In this document: piece by piece, positions 23,601 through 35,700 of the stretch
Layout of the letters: every line of letters starts with the position of its first letter
How positions within the stretch are numbered: position 1 is the stretch's first letter
Source: Anolis sagrei
Lineage: Eukaryota > Chordata > Lepidosauria > Squamata > Anolidae
Length of the DNA stretch: 64,000 nt
Direction of reading: 5' to 3'
Assembly: GCF_037176765.1 (NCBI RefSeq)
Contig: NC_090022.1
Span: 78,307,209-78,371,208 of the forward strand
Program-made: the position numbers and the translations under genes
Notes under the pieces: generated by a model
Seen by the model: only the letters and a program-made list of their open reading frames with translations
What the model was told of the DNA's origin: nothing
The model's database searches: none

Positions 23601-26600
23601 TCCTTTTGTCTCTCTCCCCCCTCCCCAACAACCTTCTCACAGACTCCCTCCCAATTAACCAGCTGATGTTCATTCCCATGCCTTGAGCCAGCATCTGCAT
23701 CTCTTCCCTCTGGATTAATGGCATAGTATGCTTTCTAAATTTGAAGGGTGGACCCTCTGCCTTGCTGTCCCTCTTACAGGCCCCATCTAAACTCACCATT
23801 TAAAGCAGTTCAAAACTAGCCTCAAACTACAGTGGCCAGATAATGAATGCCCACAAAAGCACACAAAAGAAAACTCTTAACGTGCGTCAGTGCACTGTGG
23901 TTTCTGTAGTCACCATCTGGCCTCAAACTGTGTAATAATAATAATATAAATAATAACAAACTTGTATGTATCGCCCTATCTCCCCTAGGGGACTCCGAGC
24001 TGTTTCCACATATGCAAAATAATACAAAACCATACAATATAAAACAAAAACATAGGCATAAACTGCTAACATGTATACAGTGAAACCATTTTCTTCAATA
24101 CTGTTTCGAATCTGACTTATGCAGTCAGTGTAGATGTGCCTTTTGAGATGAAATAGTTCTCCTTGGTACTCTGAAAAGAAATGTATTTATTTTGGGTTCC
24201 TATTTTGAGCCGCTTTGAGTCTCCTTGTGGAGAGAAAAAGTGGGGTATAAATAAATGTAATAATAATATTTAGGTACCTATAAGCATGTTTAACATAGAG
24301 AGATGCACTTTTAGATGTGGATGAGCACAGAGGTCTCCATTTTTTGACTCCTCTTGGAAAAATGTTTATGGAGATGATAATGATGAGCATTCCTCGCTAA
24401 TGCACTGAAGGGGGTGTTGTTGAGCACAAACAGTTGTATCTTTAGGAGTACAGATTTTGGCAGTGGCATCAATTGGTGTCAGAGGAGGTAACACCAAAAT
24501 GTTTTGTTTATAAACTTTTTGTACAGTTTTTTATCATAAATTTATTATTTTTATTTTAAAATATCCCTTCAGTTATATATAACCACAAAAATATTTTGTC
24601 ACCCCAGCTTACATGTACTGTATCCATACACCTATTAGGCTAAAATTCTGTTTTAATTTATTTTCTAATCATGCACATGTGCTCTGGGCAGAGCTACCAT
24701 TATTTCCTCATGACAATTATGCTTTGAATCACATCATGTCATTCCTCTGGGTGAGCTACAATCTGCACTGTTCTTTTTATTGCTATTTTTTATGGTTGCT
24801 GATGTTGTCAGATCTTGGCTACAATAGTAAGGTATGATCTGGTATGGTTGGAGGTCCATAAGAGTGACACAATGAGTTGTCACACTGGGTGGCACCGATC
24901 TTAATGACACCACTGAATTTTATCTTGTGGGCAGTTCTGGTGGGTACATAACTGAGAGTTCATTTTGCCCATCTCCTCCCATCTCATTCATAAATTGGAC
25001 CTTGGAAAATGATGGTGAATGAGTTCTGGATGATTAGAATTAGAGCTTGCCCTTGATTCTAGCTATAACCTTTTAGCATGGTGAGAACAAGAAACTCAAA
25101 TCACCATTCTTCTCTTCATTCCACATGCAGCAGGGATGGGTGATTGAAACCCTTGCTGCACTACAATCCTCATAACTACTTGGTTTGCTGGCTAAGATGG
25201 GTGGGAATCATAAGGCAACAATATCTGGAGGGCCTCTCTGGGCCGCTGTTGACAGAAGCATTAGCGGGTTTGGGAGAAGAACCTGAATTTCACACTGTCA
25301 TACTTTTATCTAAAGGAATCCAATGGACCCACTGATGCCTACGCAGCCATTGCCAGAGCTGACCGGTTGACACAGGAGCCTGAAAGCATTCGCAAGTGGC
25401 GAGAAGAGCAGAAAAAGAGGCTGCAAGAGTTGGGTAGGAGTGTGTGCGTGTGTGTGTGTTACACAAAGCACCAAATACAAACTATATAAATGCAGACAGA
25501 AAATGATGGGATGTGTATATATTGCTTTTATAATGGGAATTTCTGAAGGATCAGAAGACAAAAGGGAGGGTTTCAAGGAAAAAAGAGAAAAGCAAAGAAT
25601 GAAAATTTCATTACAATTTACCTGAAGCTAAGCAAAACCCTGCAGGTGAGAAAATCAGAGTTGGATGACTATTGAGAGTTATCCCCAAAAATGAGAGGAG
25701 TGGTGGAATGAAGAAGATGAAAATGAGACAAGAAAGCACCAAATGCAGAACAGGTAGAACGAGAGTAGATAGTAGAAATAATATACGAAAAACAGGCTCC
25801 TGGAAGAGCTAGATTCACGAGGCTGAACGGACACCACCAACATGCCTCCTTTATAATCATGAAGGTGACTGGAAAGTTTGCCTTTCATTTGGACTATATT
25901 ATTTGTTTTCTTCCTATAGTTTTATTGAAAAATCCACTTATTTATTATTTATTTATTTATTTAAAACTTTTATATACAGTTTTTCTCTAACCTCCGTAGA
26001 GGGACTCAGGACGGTTCTGCACAGCAGTAAAAACACAACTGGAAATTTCAGTCCTCACAACTGCCTGCCTCATTTTCACTTTCCAATAAATGGAAATCCC
26101 TTATTTCTTCTCGAGTTATGCACATGGCATCTATCCCTTCATGAGCATGCCAGTGCAGCACAACTCCTCTCAGGATAGATCTTTAAGCCCTTCTTTGGAC
26201 CAGTCCCTTCCCTTGTCCAAAAGCCAGCTTTGTACAGCACCCAACAGTGGCTGGGAATTCCTATTATATCTTTCTGCCTTCCAGTTATGTACCTGTTTTG
26301 TTTTAGATGCTGCTTCTAAAGTGTTAGAACAGGAGTGGCGTGAAAAGGCCAAGAAGGACTTAGAAGAGTGGAACTTGCGGCAAAATGAACAAATGGAAAG
26401 GAACCGGGCCAACAACAGGTAAAACTACTGCCACCAACAGCAATAATAGCTTCACTCCCATCATTGTTTGGTGCCAATTATTTTTGTTAACTGACATGGA
26501 TGATATAACAAACAGACCGGTAATGGTATTGTCCAGTGTCTGCTTCCTTGTATGAAAAAAATATTTCAGTGCTTTTAGTTTCATGGCCATGTGTTCCTAG

Positions 26601-29320
26601 ATTTGAACTGGGGAAACCATTTCAAGAGAAATCATTCAGAACCATATCACTGCCAGGCTTTTTGTCATATCATCCATATCAGTTAACAAAAATAATTGGC
26701 ACCAAACAATGGAGTCTGGCTAGAGATGTTAAATCTTTTACATGTTATCTGCCAGTCATAAACGTTCTTTCATATTCTGTCTAAGTAAGTGACTGCAGAC
26801 ATGCCAGGCAGGGCATCTTTTACTGCTGACAGTCAACAGCTTTAATTTCTGAAAGATTTAATTTCATAGTTCTCAGAAGCTGTTCTCTCTACTTCAGGAC
26901 TAGAACTGTGGAAATACTATGGCATCTAATGTATCTTTATAAGGGGCCTTCCTTCAGTTTCCCTTAAGCATTTGACTAATGGATCTCTAACCAATTCTCA
27001 AAAGCGCCTGGCCTGTCCTTCAGTGTCTAATTCTGTTGCTTCCATTTCCCCTAAGGGTACTAAACCATATTTCTCTTTTTAACTCTGCTGCTTCTCTGCT
27101 CTGCGTTTTCTCCTGTCTCTGGGTCACATCGTAGGATTGCTGACAAAGCCTTTTACCAGCAGCCGGATGCCGATGTGATTGGCTACGTGTACGTCTCTCT
27201 TGCTTTTTTCCCCTTTATGCCTTTCCTTTGTGGGTTCTCTAGGTAGATAAACTCTTAAGGGCTCATGCTGGTTACACAAAAGGTCTGATGTGCATTTGCT
27301 TTCTGTTAGACATTTTATGAAAGGTCTTGTAAATAACCCAGAATAGATTAACAGTGCACCTGTTCTTTACTTTTATAGAGAGAGCACCCAGGTGTTCAAA
27401 CACAGGACATCAGAATAGCTGCTTCACTGTGCATCTTCTCCATTTCTCTTAAAGCAGTGGTTCCCAAACCTTGGTCCTTCAGATGTTTTAGTCATCAGCT
27501 CCCAGAATTCCTAACCATGTTAGCCAAGCTGGCTGCAGCTTCTGGGAGATGAAATCCAAAACACCTGGAGGACCAAAGTTTGGAAATCATCGCTTCAGGG
27601 AAACACCAGTGTTTCTCCATCACAGCTCTACCCAATAGCATTCCTATTTCTCATAGTTGAGAATTATCTGGGTGATATTTATGTATTGTTTTTTTTAAAA
27701 AAAACAGAAATTACTTCATTTTCCTAAGAAGTAATTGAGTGTTTCTCTCTTCATGTGAAAAGTAATGTTATGAATCCTAGTTTAACTTACAATCTTTTCT
27801 CAATATTATACCAAAGAGATGAGGAGCAAAACAGGTGAAAGTGTCTAAGTTATAAGCAGGTATTGGTGGAGAAAGAATATAAATAAATATTGGAGGAAGA
27901 AGGGAACACTGATTTAGGATAGGAGTGACAAAAAGTGGAAGAAATATGCTGTATGTCACTAGAGATTTCTGGGGATTCAAATAATCATAGAGTTTATACA
28001 CCACTTTCCTATGTATCGGAAAATTAGCAACTTTAATAACAATGCTGTGATATAAATCAGCATTCTTGTCATCCTCCGTGCTTGGGAATTGATAGTGCTT
28101 TTAGAGGATGCCTTGCTGGCTGTTTCAAATAAGAAACCTCTTTCAGTGTGTTTATGTGCACAGTACATTTCAGGGTCCATTCCCTGTTCTGTTTTTAAGT
28201 GTGAAGCATTTGGCCTGGCCACTGGAGACATGGCTTGGTGGAACTGTTACTACACTCTGACTTTTTATGCCGTTGCTCCCCAGTGGCTGAATGCAGATGC
28301 CATTCAACAAGGCAACATTGATGTGGAAATTTCCACAGCTTGGAAACAATGATTTTCAAGTAATGAAGTTAAGTGCAGTTTGGTATTTTAGGTAATGAAA
28401 ACTCAAGGCCACATTTCAAAAATAATCTAACAATACTTTTTTTTTTTTACCAATGAGTAACACAATAGTAACTATCAAATTATATTTGAAAGGATATTTC
28501 AGATTAGATTTTTCAAATTGTATGTCATTAACCACTGATCGTAAGGATTTTTTAAAGGAATTAAATCAATGGCTACCTTAATGAAATATTTTGTATGGTT
28601 AATGTAACAAATTACTTTAGGGTTTTTTGTGAGGTGAGTTTGGAACAAGCAACATAAGAGATTACTTTTAAAAGCTCTGTAAATTTTAAAAGCTCTGTAA
28701 ATTTAACATTTTCTGCTGTCCAATCCACAACTATTCCCAGTACATGCATCTACAATGACAGCAAACTGTGGATGTCCCCAGAGGGATGGCTCCATCTGTC
28801 ACTTAGAGAGCATTGCGCATTATTCCATCTTTTCTACCCTAATATATTTGTTATGGTGAGGAAAATGACACTAAAAGTTATGTGAAGCTTCTTGGGTGTT
28901 AGAAAAGTGTCTTGACTCCACATCAGTCTCACGTTATGAGCCAGGCAAGTGGCATCTTGAAAGTTTTATCTCGTCAAAGACACAAGAATTGCCTTTAACT
29001 GGGTCAGACTGTTGGCCTGCCTGGCCCAAAATTAAAGATGTGAAGTAAGACTTCAGTCTACAGAAACATCCATAAATATTCCTATACCAAAACAAAAGCT
29101 GATCTGCCCGTTTCTTTTGCATGGGTTGACTGTACCCTTTTTCTCCAGAGCCTCAGAAGAAGCCTTCCTGAAGGAGTCCAAGGAAGAGTCACCTGGCACT
29201 GAGTGGGAGAAAGTAGCCCAACTCTGTGACTTCAACCCCAAGAGCAGCAAGCAGTCCAAGGATGTCTCCCGCATGCGCTCCGTGCTGATCTCCCTCAAAC
29301 AGACACCCCTGGCCCGCTAG
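14150..29320 (+). CDS. CLTB: Clathrin light chain B
   Basis: This encodes a regulatory light chain of the clathrin triskelion, which binds the heavy-chain hub and coats vesicles at plasma membrane and Golgi. Six coding exons with GT-AG borders: 14150-14324, 19282-19328, 25316-25433, 26307-26418, 27135-27188, 29149-29320. They join to 678 nt (225 residues and TAG; human long form 229). The N-terminus MADDFGFFSSSESG identifies CLTB rather than CLTA. The conserved acidic EEDPAAAFLAQQESEIAGIEND box lies at residues 24-45. The heavy-chain-binding coiled region follows (IRKWREEQ...EEW). The C-terminus is SVLISLKQTPLAR. Compared with human, the variable part after residue 50 is the least conserved. 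Exon 5 is the neuron-type cassette (see its entry); without it the protein would have 207 residues. Next gene HIGD2A lies 7.4 kb downstream, tail to tail. No frameshift or stop is seen. Confidence 0.96.
14507..14646 (+). mobile_element. CR1 LINE 3' tail (CLTB intron 1)
   Basis: It ends with the CR1 tail 'TTGGACTGGATGGCCCATAAGG' and the ATTCTATGATTCTA octamer repeats. Confidence 0.85.
14664..15190. repeat. hAT fragment, Penelope-like fragment and L2 tail (CLTB intron 1)
   Basis: At 14664-14733 is half of the hAT MITE 'GCACGGGCAAACTTGGGCC'. At 14838-14985 are Penelope-like 3' pieces in two orientations. At 15100-15190 is an L2-type tail on the minus strand ('ACCCGCCCTATCTCCCCGAG'). Confidence 0.6.
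15195..15730 (+). mobile_element. Penelope-like element, C-terminal and 3' region
   Basis: The plus-strand frame fragments read the post-GIY-YIG region ([17 protein letters not shown] type, about 15250-15300). The 3' non-coding sequence follows, with 'GTGGGTGAAACATCAGGAG' at about 15654-15672. It parallels 52040-52576. Confidence 0.7.
15990..16195. repeat. Palindromic MITE (family A)
   Basis: The left arm has 'GCCATTTGACACCACTTGAAC', the right arm 'GGTATTCATTCTACTGTGTG'. It lies in CLTB intron 1. Confidence 0.65.
16450..16642 (+). mobile_element. Sauria-type SINE, near full length
   Basis: The tRNA-like head is 'GGTGGCTTGATCATTGGACTAC', with a B-box-like 'GAGTTTGAATCC'. The body has 'TGGGTGACCTTGGGCGAG' and the tail 'TTTGAAGGCACACAATAACAAC'. 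Confidence 0.8.
17440..17690 (+). mobile_element. L2-type LINE tail with (ATT)n
   Basis: The tail has 'GTAAATCGCCCTGAGTCTCAT', 'GGGCGGTCTAAAAATAAAG', then about 14 ATT units. Confidence 0.75.
22028..22215 (-). mobile_element. Sauria-type SINE (CLTB intron 2)
   Basis: On the plus strand it starts 'TGTGGGCTTTCAAGTCATTTTC', the complement of the SINE tail. It passes through 'GATCACCCAGTGGCTGTCCTAG' toward the tRNA-like head. Confidence 0.75.
23443..23799 (-). other. Unrecognised 118-codon open frame, antisense in CLTB intron 2
   Basis: This open frame is free of stops and has a charged, fairly normal composition (basic cluster RGERDKRKKEAGK, hydrophobic end LTACLVLLEDYFPEFDLP). I do not recognise it. 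There is no obvious promoter. It could be a retroelement or retrocopy remnant or chance. Confidence 0.2.
23930..24275. repeat. L2-type tails, both orientations
   Basis: At 23930-24065 is a minus-strand tail ('CCTATCTCCCCTAGGGGAC'). At 24180-24275 is a plus-strand tail ('GAGCCGCTTTGAGTCTCCTTG'). Confidence 0.65.
25930..26045 (-). mobile_element. L2-type LINE tail (CLTB intron 3)
   Basis: A TTATTTATTTATTTA run is followed by 'CGTAGAGGGACTCAGGACGG'. Confidence 0.6.
26462..26711. mobile_element. Palindromic MITE in CLTB intron 4
   Basis: The two ends are inverted copies: CATTGTTTGGTGCCAATTAT at 26462 and its complement ending at 26711. Pairing extends about 75 bases inward with few changes. It sits 44 bp after exon 4. 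The superfamily is not assigned. Confidence 0.7.
27135..27188 (+). CDS. CLTB: CLTB exon 5, neuron-type cassette exon
   Basis: This 54-nt exon encodes the IADKAFYQQPDADVIGY segment. It is 18 codons long with the same phase at both ends, so skipping keeps the frame: exon 4's AG joins exon 6's A to give Arg. In mammals this 18-residue insert of CLTB is made mainly in neurons. The intron before it is rich in CTCT/TTCT and TGC motifs (about 27070-27120), the type bound by PTB and SRRM4. Its 3' splice site is rather weak (CACATCGTAG). Tissue use here is inferred from the mammalian gene. Confidence 0.9.
27455..27595. mobile_element. hAT MITE (CAGTGGTTC family)
   Basis: It starts CAGTGGTTCCCAAACCTTGG and ends in the worn complement. 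It lies in CLTB intron 5. Better copies are at 50106-50432. Confidence 0.7.
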
Positions 29321-29745
29321 CCTAGCCGAAAAGGGGGCCGGGGCCGGGTGAGGAGGCAGGAAGGTTGCTCTTTGGTTTCGCACAAGCTTGGATGGCACCA
29401 GTGAGGGGATGCCAAAGCATCCCACCCTGCCCCTTCTGCTCTCTTCTCAGTATGTTTGCATCACTCAAATTGGGTGGCTGCCTGGCTGTACCCCTCCCCT
29501 GGATTTTACTTTGCTTAAAAGGGTGCATTGGTATCTTTTTACATATATTTATTAGTGGTGTGGTTCCTTGGGCAACTGCCCTCTTTGGTGCCCACCCCTG
29601 CTGCCTTTAGGAAAGGTCACTCCCTGCTTCAGAGTTGGGGAGGGGGCATTCACAGGCTTTCCTGTCCCCAAGGCCTTCAGGCCTGATCCTTTCATGCTGT
29701 CAAACTTGGCCGGTATTATAGGTTAAAAAATGAAATACAATCATC
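29321..29745 (+). other. CLTB 3' UTR (probable)
   Basis: The sequence after the stop codon is moderately GC-rich and free of recognised repeats. The first candidate polyadenylation signal is a variant AATACA at 29734-29739. No canonical AATAAA lies nearby; the next ones are over 3 kb away, so the end of the transcript is uncertain. Confidence 0.4.
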
Positions 29746-32700
29746 TTTCTATACCAGATCTTGAAGGCAGCACCAAATCTGAGCTTGAAGAGTCCCAGCT
29801 CTGCTTGCAATTCCCGTAATCAGGAATGGTGATGGCTAGGAATTGCTTGCAGATAGGAGTGAGTTGGAATTCAGTAGTGCTTTCCAGTTGGTGCAATGAC
29901 AACCTTGGCCCAAACAAAGGGAACATTGTGTTAGGAAGCTACACTTTCAAAGTAAAGTGTTCAGAAAGGGAGAGAACGTCGTGATAAAATTGAAATCTGC
30001 TCAGTGCACTGAGGGTCTAATGGAGAATATGAAAGAAAGATCTGCGTGAAGTGACAAAAGAGGAGAGGGGCACCAGTATCCAAAGCTAATTGCTAATTTC
30101 AAGTCGAGCAGGCCCTCCAAAGCAATAGGGAAGTGTAACTATTTGATAATTGCATCAGTTGGCCTATTCTAATAGGGATTAGCCTTTAGATTTAGTTTGG
30201 GATTCGTAATTGTCTGGCCTTGCAGATGTTATTGGACTACAGTTCCCAGTAGTTGTAGCCAGTAGAAGCATCAGTGAAGTATGCTGGAAGTGACAATCCA
30301 ACAATATCTGGAGGACCTCACAGCCACGACCCCTGATTTAGGCCCTTGCCATCATGGTAAGACCCACAGGAGGATAAAAGTCAAATACATAGTTATGTTA
30401 GTCTGGAGTATCAGTATACAAAGGGATCTTACAGCACCTTTGAAATTTACTAAAAAGGAGGTGTAGTGTAAGGTTTCACAGACTGTAGTAGACTAAGCCT
30501 TCAAACATTTATGCTACAACTTCTTTCAATTAGCTTCAAAGATGCTACAAGATTCCTTTGTATAATAAGACCCACAGTTGAGCGTAATGCTACTTTTCCT
30601 CTCACAATATATTCCCGAATGCAAGAGCCTACATGAGCTTAGAATAGATGATAAAAAGAATATAGAATATGAGTCCAAGCAGCTTATTCACCTTATTCAT
30701 CTGCACTTTTCAAACTGGATTCTTCCATATTTGGTTGAAAAATACTAAATGCAAGAATGTGGTGTGGGAAGTTAACAAAGGCTTTTCTTGCTGTGATCAT
30801 TTTTTTGGGCTGTATGCTTCTTAATGGAGTGAATGAAAGGGGAACATGGTTCCCTCAGGCTCTTGAGTATGAAAGCATTGTCTGAGCATCTAAGGACACC
30901 AGGGCTAATTCTCTTATCAGTACCTATCAAGTCAAAACACTCGTTCAGATATTCCCAAAGCATGCACATGTCCACATTTCCTCAGAATTAAGTGTCATGA
31001 AATTTAGTGGGACTTACCTAAATTGTCAGAAGGATTATTGTAAGTAGCCTCAGAGAAAGGCAAACCCCCACCCTGCCCTAATAAAATCTTGCCAATAAAA
31101 CTCCATAGTAGGTTCACCTTAGGGGAATCATAAGTCAGACATGAGCCGAGGCACACCACAACATGTGTAGGACTACACTCTTGCATATTTACAATTTCCA
31201 CAGGAAGTTGAATCTAATCTAGGGGTAAATAACTTGTGACCCTCCAAGTTTTTTTTAATGGGGTTTTTTATTTACCCCTAGAATCTAATCTAGGGGTAAA
31301 TAACTTGTTACCTACTGTTCCTACCAATCTTAGCTTGCATAGTCAGTGGTGTTGCAGTAAAAAAAAAAACACTTGTAAGGTCACAATTATACACTCCTGC
31401 TCTGAATGTTCTAAGATGTACTGTATTTTGCATACTGTAGCTAATGTCCTTATTACTAGGATGATTTTCCAACCCAGCTAAAAGGTAATAATTTGATAAA
31501 TAGTTCTGCTGAAAACACCCCTTTCCCCTGGTGCTGTGTCATCAGCTGCAGCAGGCACCAGTGCTTTTTCCCCGTTTGCTCCAATTTATTTTTGGCTCCT
31601 TCAGTCTCCTTCTGTGTAACTGAAGGGGTGCTAATAGATTGGTGGTTTCTCCTTTGAGGATATATTCTGAAGGCCCACTTGGCTTCTTTAGTGAAGATGC
31701 TTCACTTTCCTTACCTACAGGTAGTAGTCCTAGCTCCAAAATGTTGAAATCTAAGATGGGTGGGACTCATCCAGCTCTCAATGTGTTTTTGGTCTCCTGC
31801 TAGGCTGACTGGGGACTGTTGGCATAATTCCCAGCCCTGCAATGGTAATATGTGACTGTGAGACAGTTTGTTATGTATGTTCTTTTGAGTTGGTAGGAAA
31901 GGGACAATTAGGATGCTCTGGCCTGTCAGATCTTAACTTGAGAACGGTAATGTATGTATGCACTGTATGATCCTTTACTGTGTATCTGCAGCTCCCATCA
32001 TCCTTCACAATTGGTTATGTGGAGCAGGGAGTTAGAAGCTTCAGTCCCAACGTCATCTGGAGTGGTACAAGTTTCCCATCACTAGTGTAGTTGGGACTGA
32101 AATCTCTGAGCCTGTGAAGGCAATACTCACATAATGGGGTGGAAATACTTTGCTCTCCAAACATTTTGGACTACAATCCCACAAGCCCTTATCATTGTCT
32201 AGGCTGGCCAGAACTTCTGTGAACTTAGTTCCAAAACAGATGGAGGAACAAAGTTTCCCCATGCTGCTACCGGGATAACATACAAGGTTTTTCTAGTTTG
32301 CAATGGTTTCATAGACAGCAGATTTGCTTGACATTTATATATATATATTGTTCAGCGTGCTAAAGTCTCCATACCACCAGTTTGCGATACCCTGTTTTCA
32401 ATGAAGCATGTACAAGAAAGAAACTTGGAAGGAAATCGATGTTTCTCCTTCAGAGATTTTTTTTCAAGCATTTTCTGATATACTAATTTTCAATCTTCCT
32501 GCATATAGGCTATGTCATACCAGTGCCTCATCCTGCAAAAGTGGTACAATGGGTATCATCCTAAGAGAGGACAAGGTGGCCCTCCAGATGTTGGGCTGTA
32601 ACCCATCACCATATAGCAAATGGCAAAGGATGATGGGAATTGTAGTCCAATATCTGGAGGACCATCTTATTCACCCCGGTTTTTAAAAATGAGCTGGTGT

Positions 32701-35700
32701 GGGCTTTTGTATAAGGGATGGGTATTTTCACTGGGGAAGAGCAGCTCTTTGAGATAAGATTCTTTGCAAGCTTCATGTTTTTTTAAATAAAAAGAGCCCA
32801 GGAAGGGTTGGAAGCAGAACCATTACAGAGCCCCAGCCTTGTAATATGTTCTGATCCTGGAACGGTAGAACTGAAACCTCCCTGTCTCCTGTAGGTCTTT
32901 TTCCTGCATGTCCTTGGCCCATGTTCTGGTGATCCAAGGTGTGTTTGAGCTGAAATATAAAATGTGTGTCATTTACACTACATCCTGTTTCAGACCACTG
33001 TAGCTAAAGAATAGTAGTACAGAGAAGAAGGGGTTTTTTTTTTATTCTAGGGCTGTTTCCTTGTGTTATTTGTTATGCATTCAAAGAATGGGATAAACAA
33101 CCCACGTGTAAATCTAAATGAAGAGATGGAAACAAGGAAGAGGCATAGATCCCAGCTCTGAGCCTGCTACAGAGACAACAGCTAGGTTGCTGTCTGGCAG
33201 CAATGGTGGACTGGCTGATTACCACACTCCATGGAAGATGAGCTATTCACTTTCACCATCTTGTACCTACTGGAGTCTAGAAAAAAGAAACAGCCTCTGC
33301 TTGGAATTGCCCGGTCAGCCCCCAAAGTTCACTATCACTCCATTCTGTGCCCCAAGGAACAGCAGCAGCAATAAGCTGGAGGGCCCTTGGAGGAGGGCGG
33401 GAGCTTTGCCTGCCGCTGTCCTGCTCCATCCTCCCCACCCCCCTCCAGCTTTAAGATCTGTGACTTTGTTAAACCACCTATTATCAATAAACTGCCACTA
33501 CTTCAGGTAAAGAGTCACAGAATGTATTTCTTTCAATATTTCCTCTCTGGGGAAGGAAATTGGGGGAGGAAAAAATCCACGTATTAAGAGAGATGGGTAG
33601 TGTGAAGCCTTTGCTATAGAAACTCTTGGAGCATATTGGCCCATTCCTTGCATGTTTTAATTTCTACCATGCCTGACAGCTTTCTTCTAGGGGTTGTTCC
33701 ACTGAAATAAAATATTATGACTGCAACATATGGATGGACATTTAACAAAACTGCCCACAATCAATCTTCCTTACTCAACTGAAAAGAAAAGAAGGGTTTC
33801 TAGATTTTGGTCTTGGAGACATTTATAGTACACTTCAACACTTATAATATGACATTTAAAAAATTAAGTGGTTTTCTTCCCATGTTCATTGAAAAGCATG
33901 AATCACAATTTCTCATTTTACATATTTTCTGGAAGAATAGCAGAAAGGCTTCTCAGTCAATTCCCTCAACTATTTCAAAAGAAAGTTTGTTTTTAGCTCT
34001 CTTCTGCAATAAGTACAGCAGTGTACTAGTTGATTTTTTTTTTACAAAAGTGACCTATAGATTTAATAATGATGGATTTAATTATGAATGGCGAGCTGTG
34101 CATTGGAGAACATTTATATGTGCCTTAGATGGATAGCTAAACAACCTATGAGATTATGCATAAATAAATACATTGTATATTCCTACTGTAGCGTGTAATG
34201 ATGGATAAATGCAGGTAACTTTTTAAAAGAAACATTTTGGTAAAAATAAGCTGGGTGTAATGGAAATGAAAAGCCAATTTCTCAAATATTAATACTAAAA
34301 ATATATTCTCAAATATATTTTAGAGGAACATTTTCCATAAACGGAAATAGTTGCAAACGTTGGCTGTATGAAAGCTGCTATACTGAAACATTTAAAATGT
34401 GATTAAATGTGCTGGCTATAGCCAATGGGAGTTGTCCAATGGCTTCAAGGCCACACTATTCCCACCCTGCCCTAAGGAAAATGGAAAGCATGTAAAATAT
34501 AGGGTACTCCCCACACCCGCATATATACATACACTTTTTAACAGCTAATGGCAGCTACGGTAATTACATAAAGACTAAGTAAACACACTTATAATGAAGA
34601 ATAAATGTTATAATTTATCAGTTAGGAATTCTATCCACAATTACAATTTTCTGTTAGGTATTCAAATTGTCCCTGCACAGCAATGTATTACTCAGTGTTG
34701 AAGTAGAGACTTAAATGTTTTCCTGTAATTTCACAATACTTCTATACTTATACTATTGACATTTTTAATTCTGTTAAAAGAGTTCATACATTCCCTCTCC
34801 CCAAATGAGGAGCTTTAAATACATTTTTTGACACCCTGTGTGTGTGTGTGTATATATATATATGACGTAACAATAAGATGGGACCAATTGTGAGAAGATA
34901 ACTACATAATTTATTTAGCCTGGTTCCATATCCATGTATTCTGTATCCATGAATTCAAATATCCACTGCTTAAAAATACAGATTAATTTAAATTTCAAAA
35001 AACAAAGTCTGATTTTGATTTACTAGGGGCAGCATTTTTCTATGCCATTGTATATAATGGGACTTCAATACCCATGGATTTTGGCATCCAGAAGGGGCCC
35101 TGGAATCAAATCACAACAGATACCATGGCACTACCAGTCATATCATATGCACCTTTTAGCAGCAGTGAAAGATTTTAACTAATCTAAGAAAGTGTCGTTA
35201 GCCCAACCCTGAGAACCTCAAACTATAGGCAGGAAATATGACAAGAGGAGACTGGAGAAATATGCTGTAAACTACACATCTCGTAAGTGGACTCTGTCCT
35301 ACGCAGAATCACGCTTTATTGCAGTTTCCACTAGTTTGCTGCAAATTGAAAAGTCACAAGAAATTACCTTGACAAGAAGGCTGGCTTTATTACTATGCAA
35401 ACTTTAATTTATACCCTATCTGCATACCAACAAGGGACCTAAGGCAGGCCTGCAAAAGGGGAAAAAATGACTGAATAGAGACAGGGACCAGCATGGCTGC
35501 AGATTCTCCAGCCCTTGGGTGTTTAAGCCTCAGGAGAAGAGTACCACTTCTCTTCTTCCGTCTATATATTTAATTATCTACTCATTCTTATACAATGTCA
35601 GTAACTCTGAGGCTGTAATCCAATGTACAGTTGACATGCTCTGTGGAAGTTACTTCTTAGTTACTACATATATGCTGCAAACCCAATAAATTGAAGAAAA

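Noticed and set aside
33118-33510. 130-codon frame downstream of CLTB
   Set aside because: No recognisable domain, no splice context, intergenic position.
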